49,902 bases of DNA from Candidatus Gastranaerophilales bacterium (lineage in GTDB: Bacteria > Cyanobacteriota > Vampirovibrionia > Gastranaerophilales > Gastranaerophilaceae): positions 1-49,902 of the forward strand of contig CALUQL010000006.1 in the NCBI GenBank assembly GCA_944322895.1. The letters run 5' to 3'. Of this stretch, positions 45,012 to 49,902 are shown in pieces. A program made the translations under genes and the position numbers. Below the pieces are notes generated by a model, which did no database searches, had not been told where the DNA came from, and was given only the letters and a program-made list of their open reading frames with translations. Position 1 is the stretch's first letter, and each line of letters begins with the position of its first letter.

Positions 45012-46089
45012 ATTTTTTCTCTACTATCTTTTTGTATGCTATTTCAATTTGTTCATAAATTTCTTCAACAGTCATCATCATACCTGCAGGTCTTCCGAAA
45101 AATTCTACAGGAATACTTGCAACACCTGCAATACTTGCTTTTATATCTTGAAGCATTTGACCGCAATTAAGCTCAATATCTAAAATACCATCTACCTTTT
45201 GTGCTATTTCAGCAACAATTTTTTCTGGGAACGGATTTAGCATAATAGGTCTGAATAAACCAACTTTTAAACCTTTTTTTCTTGCCATTTTAACCGCAGC
45301 CTTTGCAATTCTTGCTATACTTCCGAATGCCGTTATTACAAGTTTTGCACCGTCAATTTCATATTTTTCAAACAAATTTTCATTTTCTAAAATTTGATTA
45401 TATTTTTCAAAAATCTTAACTACACGTTTTCTTAAAGTTTCTTGTTCACGTTCAATAGAAGCAATATATCTCGGTTCTCTATCTTTAGCTCCATCTAATG
45501 CCCAAGAAGATTGATCAATTTCTTCATACGGATATTCACCTACAACAGCAGGTTCCATCATTTGACCCAACATACCGTCTGCTAACAAGCAAACAGGTGT
45601 TCTGTATTTTTGAGATACGTAAAAACACTTATATGTTAAATCAACACATTCTTGAACACTGCTCGGAGCAAAAGTAACAATTTTATAATCACCGTTACCG
45701 CCACCTTTTGTAGCTTGATAATAATCACCTTGAGAAGGATAAATATAACCCAAACCGGGTCCACCTCTCATAACACTAACAAGCACACAAGGAATTTCAT
45801 CACCTGCAATAAATGACAAACCTTCTTGCATTAAAGCAACTGCACAAGAAGATGATGATGTCATTGCCTTAACACCTGTAGAGCCAGCTCCTAACAGCAT
45901 ATTAATTGCAGCCACTTCACTTTCTGCTGCTACAAATACTCTGCCATTTTCTGGCATTTTTTCACTTAAATATTCACCAATCTCACTTTGAGGTGTTATC
46001 GGATAACCAAAATAACTCTGACACCCTGCTTGAATTGCTGCCTGAGCAATAGCATAATTACCTTTTAAAAGTTCTTTTTCTTTTTTCAT
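44992..46089 (-). CDS. korA: 2-oxoacid:ferredoxin oxidoreductase, alpha subunit
   Basis: A 365-residue alpha subunit. GNYAIAQAAIQAGCQSYFGYPITPQSEI, AGSTGVKAMTSSSS and GPGLGYIYPSQGDYYQATKGG are conserved steps. The last is typical of proteins named VorB (3-methyl-2-oxobutanoate), so branched-chain 2-oxoacid or 2-oxoglutarate are both possible substrates. It overlaps the ferredoxin-like korD by 4 bp (ATGA). Confidence 0.93.
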   Translation of the reverse strand: MKKEKELLKGNYAIAQAAIQAGCQSYFGYPITPQSEIGEYLSEKMPENGRVFVAAESEVAAINMLLGAGSTGVKAMTSSSSCAVALMQEGLSFIAGDEIPCVLVSVMRGGPGLGYIYPSQGDYYQATKGGGNGDYKIVTFAPSSVQECVDLTYKCFYVSQKYRTPVCLLADGMLGQMMEPAVVGEYPYEEIDQSSWALDGAKDREPRYIASIEREQETLRKRVVKIFEKYNQILENENLFEKYEIDGAKLVITAFGSIARIAKAAVKMARKKGLKVGLFRPIMLNPFPEKIVAEIAQKVDGILDIELNCGQMLQDIKASIAGVASIPVEFFGRPAGMMMTVEEIYEQIEIAYKKIVEKKYGTACI

Positions 46090-46292
46090 CTGTACACCTT
46101 TTCAATCGCAATATCAGGGCAAACCCTTGCACACATTGCACAACCTATACACGTTTTATCAGGATTCACCTTTATCGGGTAGTACCCCAAAGCATTAACA
46201 CTTTTGTCTACTTCCAAAACCTTATTAGGACAAGCATCAACACATAAATAACAAGCCTTGCATTTATCTCTGTTTAAAACAATTCTTCCCAT
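46086..46292 (-). CDS. korD: 2-oxoacid:ferredoxin oxidoreductase, delta (2[4Fe-4S]) subunit
   Basis: A 68-residue ferredoxin-type subunit with two complete CxxCxxCxxxCP sets (C11, 14, 17, 21 and C48, 51, 54, 58). It carries electrons from the oxidative decarboxylation to ferredoxin. It is the first gene of korD-A-B-C. The operon order and the presence of a separate delta subunit are typical of anaerobes. The SD is weak (GGA). Confidence 0.93.
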   Translation of the reverse strand: MGRIVLNRDKCKACYLCVDACPNKVLEVDKSVNALGYYPIKVNPDKTCIGCAMCARVCPDIAIEKVYR

Positions 46293-46440
46293 ACTTAAAA
46301 TCCATTTATATGTTCTTACATATATGTTACTACTGATATAAATTTAAAGCAATTAATATTTAGCTTAGTAAAATTAAGCAATTTTGCCCGTCATCAATCT
46401 TTGTGTTATTATTTAAATTATAGAGGGAGATTTTGAGTTT

Positions 46441-47373
46441 GTGCCTAAGAAAAAGTGTATTGAAATAGTTTTAGATGTTGAGACAACAGGTTTAGATCAT
46501 ACAAAAGAAAAAATGGTTGAATTTGCCGCTATTAGGTTAGAAAACGGCAAGATGAAAGACAGATTTGAAACTTTAATTAATCCGGAACAACACATTAGAA
46601 AATCAAGTATTGCTGTTCATGGTATTACAGAAGAGGATGTTAAAGATGCGCCAACGGAAGCTCAAGTCATGCCTATGATTTTAGATTTCATTGCTGATTA
46701 TCCTATTGTTGCTCATAATGCTATTTTTGATTACTCTTTTATTAATGAAGCAAGTATCAGAACTACAGGTAATCCTATTTCTAACCCAAGAATTGATTCT
46801 CAAATGATGTTTAAGGAAGTATATCCTGATATTGAATCTTGCGGTTTAGAGAGTCTAATGAATAAATTTAATGTAGAGTTTTCAACACGCCATAGAGCAA
46901 TGGCTGATACTGAAGGACTTGCTAAAGCATATCCAGAACTTAAAAAACTTTATGAAAAGAAATATGCTTGGCAAATTCAACAGCTTGATAATGTTGATTA
47001 TTTATTTGAAAGATATCTTAGAATTCAGCAGGCTGTTCAAACTATGCAGTCTGAAATGCAGGATTTAAAATCTATCTTCAGACTATATTTTGAAAAAGGC
47101 GGAGAAAGCATTCATTCTCCAAATGGTGAAACGCTTGTATATCAATCTAAACAATCTTATGCATACGATTTTGTTGAAATTAAAGATGTTTTAGATGAAA
47201 TAGGGGCACTGCCTAAAGCTGTAAAACTAAATAATAATTTTGTAGACAGACTTATTGCATCAGGAAGCATCAGCAAAGAAAACAGAGAAAAATTAGCTGC
47301 TGCAAGACAAATGCTTTCTGAAACCAGAAATATTCATATTATTAAATCAGACAGAAGACCTGAACACGTATAA
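46441..47373 (+). CDS. DnaQ-like 3'-5' exonuclease with extra C-terminal region
   Basis: A 310-residue DEDDh exonuclease. The catalytic set is D12 and E14 (DVETTG), D97 (HNAIFDYSF), H151 and D156 (HRAMADTEG). About 140 residues follow the exonuclease domain. They are helical and then contain a segment on starch-like polar residues, without a known domain; they may bind DNA or a partner. The start is GTG with a GAGGGAGA site 10 nt upstream; no in-frame ATG is nearby. It could be a Pol III epsilon subunit or a stand-alone repair nuclease. Confidence 0.85.
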   Translation: MPKKKCIEIVLDVETTGLDHTKEKMVEFAAIRLENGKMKDRFETLINPEQHIRKSSIAVHGITEEDVKDAPTEAQVMPMILDFIADYPIVAHNAIFDYSFINEASIRTTGNPISNPRIDSQMMFKEVYPDIESCGLESLMNKFNVEFSTRHRAMADTEGLAKAYPELKKLYEKKYAWQIQQLDNVDYLFERYLRIQQAVQTMQSEMQDLKSIFRLYFEKGGESIHSPNGETLVYQSKQSYAYDFVEIKDVLDEIGALPKAVKLNNNFVDRLIASGSISKENREKLAAARQMLSETRNIHIIKSDRRPEHV

Positions 47374-47376
47374 TAA

Positions 47377-48204
47377 ATGTATAAAAAATTCTATAAAACA
47401 ATAGGGTATTTAATACTGATTATTGGTGCAATATCAATGTTATTGCCGTTTGTTTACATGTTAAGCTTATCTTTTATGACTGATAAGCAAATTTTTACAA
47501 ACAGTTTTAATCTTTTTCCAAACCCGACTACACTAGAAAATTATACTTATGTAATAAATAATGTTGATATTTTCAGATATTTTTTCAACAGCATGTTTGT
47601 TGCAATTGCAACGACAATTGGACAGGTGATAATTTCTGCTCTGGCTGGTTATGCTTTTGCTCGATTTGAGTTCAAAAACAAAGAAATATTATTTATTTTA
47701 ATACTTGTTTCAATGATGATACCGCCACAGGTAAACATTGTACCTTTATTTTTTATTATGAAACAATTTCATTGGATTGATACATATTGGGCATTAATAG
47801 TCCCCGGATTATTTGGAGGATTTGGGGTGTTTATGATGCGCCAATGGTTCAAATCAATGCCTGACGATATGGAATCATCTGCAAAAATAGACGGGTGTAA
47901 TACATTTCAAGTTTTTTACAAAATAGCACTTCCTTTAGCACTTCCGGCTTTAATGACGTTAGCTATCTTCACTTTTATTACTACTTGGAACAGTTTTATG
48001 TGGCCTTTAATTGTCACTAATTCAGACTCTATGAGAACTTTGCCGTTAGCACTTGCTAACTTTAAAGGAAGTTTTAGAGAAATTACAGACTGGGGAGCCC
48101 TTTGTGCTTTCTCTGTCATATGCTGCCTTCCCGTAATTGGAGTATTTCTGCTTGGAAGAAAATATTTTATAAACGATATATTAAATGGCGGAATAAAAGA
48201 ATAA
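47377..48204 (+). CDS. Carbohydrate ABC transporter permease (MalG-like)
   Basis: A 275-residue inner-membrane permease with six helices. The EAA loop (DGCNTFQVFYKIALPLALPAL, about 170-188) matches MalG/UgpE-type sugar transporters. It follows the exonuclease gene by 3 bp without a good SD. No partner permease, binding protein or ATPase is in the window, so the rest of the transporter is encoded elsewhere. Substrate unknown; alpha-glucosides fit the malQ and GH13 content but this is inference. Confidence 0.85.
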   Translation: MYKKFYKTIGYLILIIGAISMLLPFVYMLSLSFMTDKQIFTNSFNLFPNPTTLENYTYVINNVDIFRYFFNSMFVAIATTIGQVIISALAGYAFARFEFKNKEILFILILVSMMIPPQVNIVPLFFIMKQFHWIDTYWALIVPGLFGGFGVFMMRQWFKSMPDDMESSAKIDGCNTFQVFYKIALPLALPALMTLAIFTFITTWNSFMWPLIVTNSDSMRTLPLALANFKGSFREITDWGALCAFSVICCLPVIGVFLLGRKYFINDILNGGIKE

Positions 48205-48286
48205 AAATTATAAAGATTATATAAAGACAGTATTTATATGTGCTAAACTATTTATATAGTTGGTAGTAAGTTTATAGGAGAAAATT

Positions 48287-49405
48287 ATGATACCTATTCT
48301 GGATTCAAAAAGACAATATGCAAAAATCGGCAAAGAAATTGAAAAAGAAGTTCTTGAAGTATTAGCTTCAGGTTCATATATTTTAGGCAAACACAATAAA
48401 GCACTTCAAGAAGAGTTTGCAAATTATGTAGGTTCTAAATTTTCACTTGGTTTAAATTCAGGAACAGATGCTCTTCATTTAGCTTTAAGAGCATTAAACA
48501 TCGGCAGAGGTGACGAAGTTATCACAACAGCATTTACTTTTGTTGCTACAGCCAGTGCAATTGGTTTAGCAGGTGCTACTCCTGTTTTTGTTGATATTAA
48601 TCCTGATACATTCAATATTGATGCAGATAAAATTGAAGCTGCAATTACTCCAAAAACTAAAGCAATTATTCCTGTTCATTTATACGGACAACCTGCTGAA
48701 ATGGATAAGATTATGGGTATTGCAAAAAGACATAATTTAAAAGTTGTTGAAGACTGCTGCCAAGCTATCGGTGCTGAATATAAAGGTCAAAAAGTTGGTA
48801 CATTCGGTGATTTTGGTTGTTTCAGCTTCTATCCTACTAAAAACCTTGGCGGTATGGGTGATGGCGGTATGATTACTTGCAATGATCAAGCTTTATTTGA
48901 TAGAGTTGTTGCTTTAAGAAATCATGGTGGTGCTGTTAGATATTATCACGATGAACTTGGTGTTAACTCAAGATTAGATGAAATCCAAGCTGCTATTTTA
49001 AGAGTTAAATTAAATTATATTGATGAATGGAATAAAGCAAGAAGAGAAAATGCTTACAGATATAATGAATTATTTGCTAAATATCCTGAAATTTTAACTC
49101 CGAAAGAAATTCACGATTCATATTGTGTTTACCATCAATATACAATCAGAATTGAAAATCGTGATGAAGTTCATAAACTTCTTCAAGAAAACGGTGTTGG
49201 TGCTATGATTTATTATCCTGTTCCTTTACACTTGCAGAAATTACACAAAGATTTAGGATATAAAGAAGGTGATTTACCTCTAACTGAAAAAGATACTAAA
49301 CTTGTTATGTCACTTCCTATGTTTGCAGAGTTAACTGAAGAAGAACAAAAAACAGTTGTTGAAACAGTTATTAAATGTTTGAATATGACTAAACAAAAAG
49401 TTTAA
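48287..49405 (+). CDS. DegT/DnrJ/EryC1/StrS-family aminotransferase
   Basis: A 372-residue PLP-dependent sugar aminotransferase. PLP binds K185 in FYPTKNLGG. D156 is in EDCCQAIGAEYKG, and LNSGTDALHLAL, VHLYGQPAEMD and NSRLDEIQAAIL are family signatures. It probably aminates a nucleotide-linked keto-sugar for surface polysaccharide. A GGAG site precedes the ATG. It is monocistronic and ends at a strong terminator. Confidence 0.9.
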   Translation: MIPILDSKRQYAKIGKEIEKEVLEVLASGSYILGKHNKALQEEFANYVGSKFSLGLNSGTDALHLALRALNIGRGDEVITTAFTFVATASAIGLAGATPVFVDINPDTFNIDADKIEAAITPKTKAIIPVHLYGQPAEMDKIMGIAKRHNLKVVEDCCQAIGAEYKGQKVGTFGDFGCFSFYPTKNLGGMGDGGMITCNDQALFDRVVALRNHGGAVRYYHDELGVNSRLDEIQAAILRVKLNYIDEWNKARRENAYRYNELFAKYPEILTPKEIHDSYCVYHQYTIRIENRDEVHKLLQENGVGAMIYYPVPLHLQKLHKDLGYKEGDLPLTEKDTKLVMSLPMFAELTEEEQKTVVETVIKCLNMTKQKV

Positions 49406-49424
49406 TATAATATTTATTCAAAAG

Positions 49425-49453
49425 AAAAAGACCTATAAAATATAGGTCTTTTT
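49425..49453. terminator. Bidirectional terminator between the aminotransferase and radA
   Basis: A 13-bp stem (49425-49437 with 49441-49453; a 3-nt loop, or somewhat larger with inner AT pairs open) and a T-run of eight. It serves both convergent genes. Confidence 0.88.
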
Positions 49454-49466
49454 TTTATTACATAAA

Positions 49467-49902
49467 TTATTTTTTTGAAACACAAGCTGAAATAGCATCC
49501 ATTAAACGAGGAACTTGAATAATTTGTATATCAAAATTATCCGGAAGTTTTTTTGTAAGTTTAGGAATAATTGCTTTTTTAAATCCTAACTTTTGAGCTT
49601 CATAAATACGTTTTTCAATATTTGATACATTTCTTATTTCGCCTGATAAACTTATTTCACCAATTATTACACAATCAGAATCTACTACAACATCTCTATA
49701 GCAAGTCGCAACTGCCAATGCTATACCTAAATCGGCAGCAGGTTCATCTATTTCTATACCACCTATAACATTTACATATACATCATGTTTAGAAAGGTTT
49801 AAACCTATTCTTTTTTCTAAAACTGCTATAATTTGAAGAAGTCTGTTATATTCAACGCCCGTTGAAACTCTTCGTGGAGAAGGATATGATGTTGTTCCTA
49901 CT
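49467..49902 (-). CDS. radA: DNA repair protein RadA, C-terminal part
   Basis: Partial: about 145 codons are inside the window and the N-terminus (zinc finger and P-loop) lies beyond the right edge. The visible part is the Lon-like domain. It has RRVSTGVEYNRLLQIIAVLEKR, DVYVNVIGG and EPAADLGIALAVA, then GEISLSGEIRNV and a C-terminal LGF-KKAIIPK. RadA helps branch migration in recombination. A TTG at 49716-49718 is not a start: the frame runs through it. Confidence 0.93.
   Translation of the reverse strand, partial: VGTTSYPSPRRVSTGVEYNRLLQIIAVLEKRIGLNLSKHDVYVNVIGGIEIDEPAADLGIALAVATCYRDVVVDSDCVIIGEISLSGEIRNVSNIEKRIYEAQKLGFKKAIIPKLTKKLPDNFDIQIIQVPRLMDAISACVSKK

Overview
The window is a strongly AT-rich bacterial chromosome segment, densely packed with housekeeping and accessory genes on both strands. 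I see no rRNA, tRNA, CRISPR array, insertion sequence or prophage. The cell looks diderm: there is a TolC-type outer-membrane channel, two OmpH/Skp-like periplasmic chaperones, a MacAB-type pump, type IV pilus retraction and undecaprenyl-diphosphate recycling. It looks anaerobic: a four-subunit 2-oxoacid:ferredoxin oxidoreductase is present and no respiratory genes are seen here. An AAA ATPase with an R3H tail, of the Ycf45 type familiar from cyanobacteria, and a set of orphan small proteins with odd N-termini make a non-photosynthetic cyanobacterial relative (Vampirovibrionia/Melainabacteria, perhaps Gastranaerophilales) my best guess. That assignment is inference and a 16S or marker-gene search would settle it.

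Layout. 1-2839: start of smc on the minus strand, then a pilT-recO-deoC operon. 2826-8361: a tight minus-strand operon of two related membrane proteins, a GH13 enzyme that resembles GlgE, and a small membrane protein. This is the most novel-looking block. 8618-9247: a double zinc-ribbon protein and a 78-residue repeat peptide. 9429-11777: hom-thrC (threonine synthesis). 11835-16326: the R3H-AAA ATPase, an orphan 147-residue protein and fusA, with two structured leaders in the longest intergenic gap (13434-13740). 16547-19197: a small orphan, an SGNH-type protein and asnS, the last two preceded by copies of the same 57-bp promoter/hairpin element. 19325-22350: a glycine-rich small protein, ruvC, a membrane protein, mtnA and a Skp-like chaperone.

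22485-24750: gshB-gshA (glutathione synthesis). 24765-29388: pyrimidine-nucleoside phosphorylase, a second Skp-like protein, DAHP synthase and a multi-pass membrane protein. 29401-33902: a tolC-macA-macB efflux operon. 34047-39380: a ParB-like orphan, a DedA-family protein, malQ, queD, uppP and a purine nucleoside phosphorylase. 39384-43711: hisG-mazG (overlapping), an LCP cell-wall ligase and a methionine gamma-lyase/aluminium-resistance family enzyme. 43720-46292: the korDABC oxidoreductase. 46441-49902: a DnaQ-like exonuclease, an orphan sugar-ABC permease, a DegT aminotransferase and the C-terminal part of radA.

How the genes work together. deoC, the pyrimidine phosphorylase and the purine phosphorylase make a dispersed nucleoside-salvage set that yields deoxyribose phosphate for carbon. 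malQ, the GH13 enzyme and the sugar permease point to alpha-glucan metabolism. The oxidoreductase couples 2-oxoacid breakdown to ferredoxin. The remaining genes are biosynthetic (threonine, aromatic amino acids, histidine, glutathione, queuosine) or belong to the cell envelope and DNA repair.
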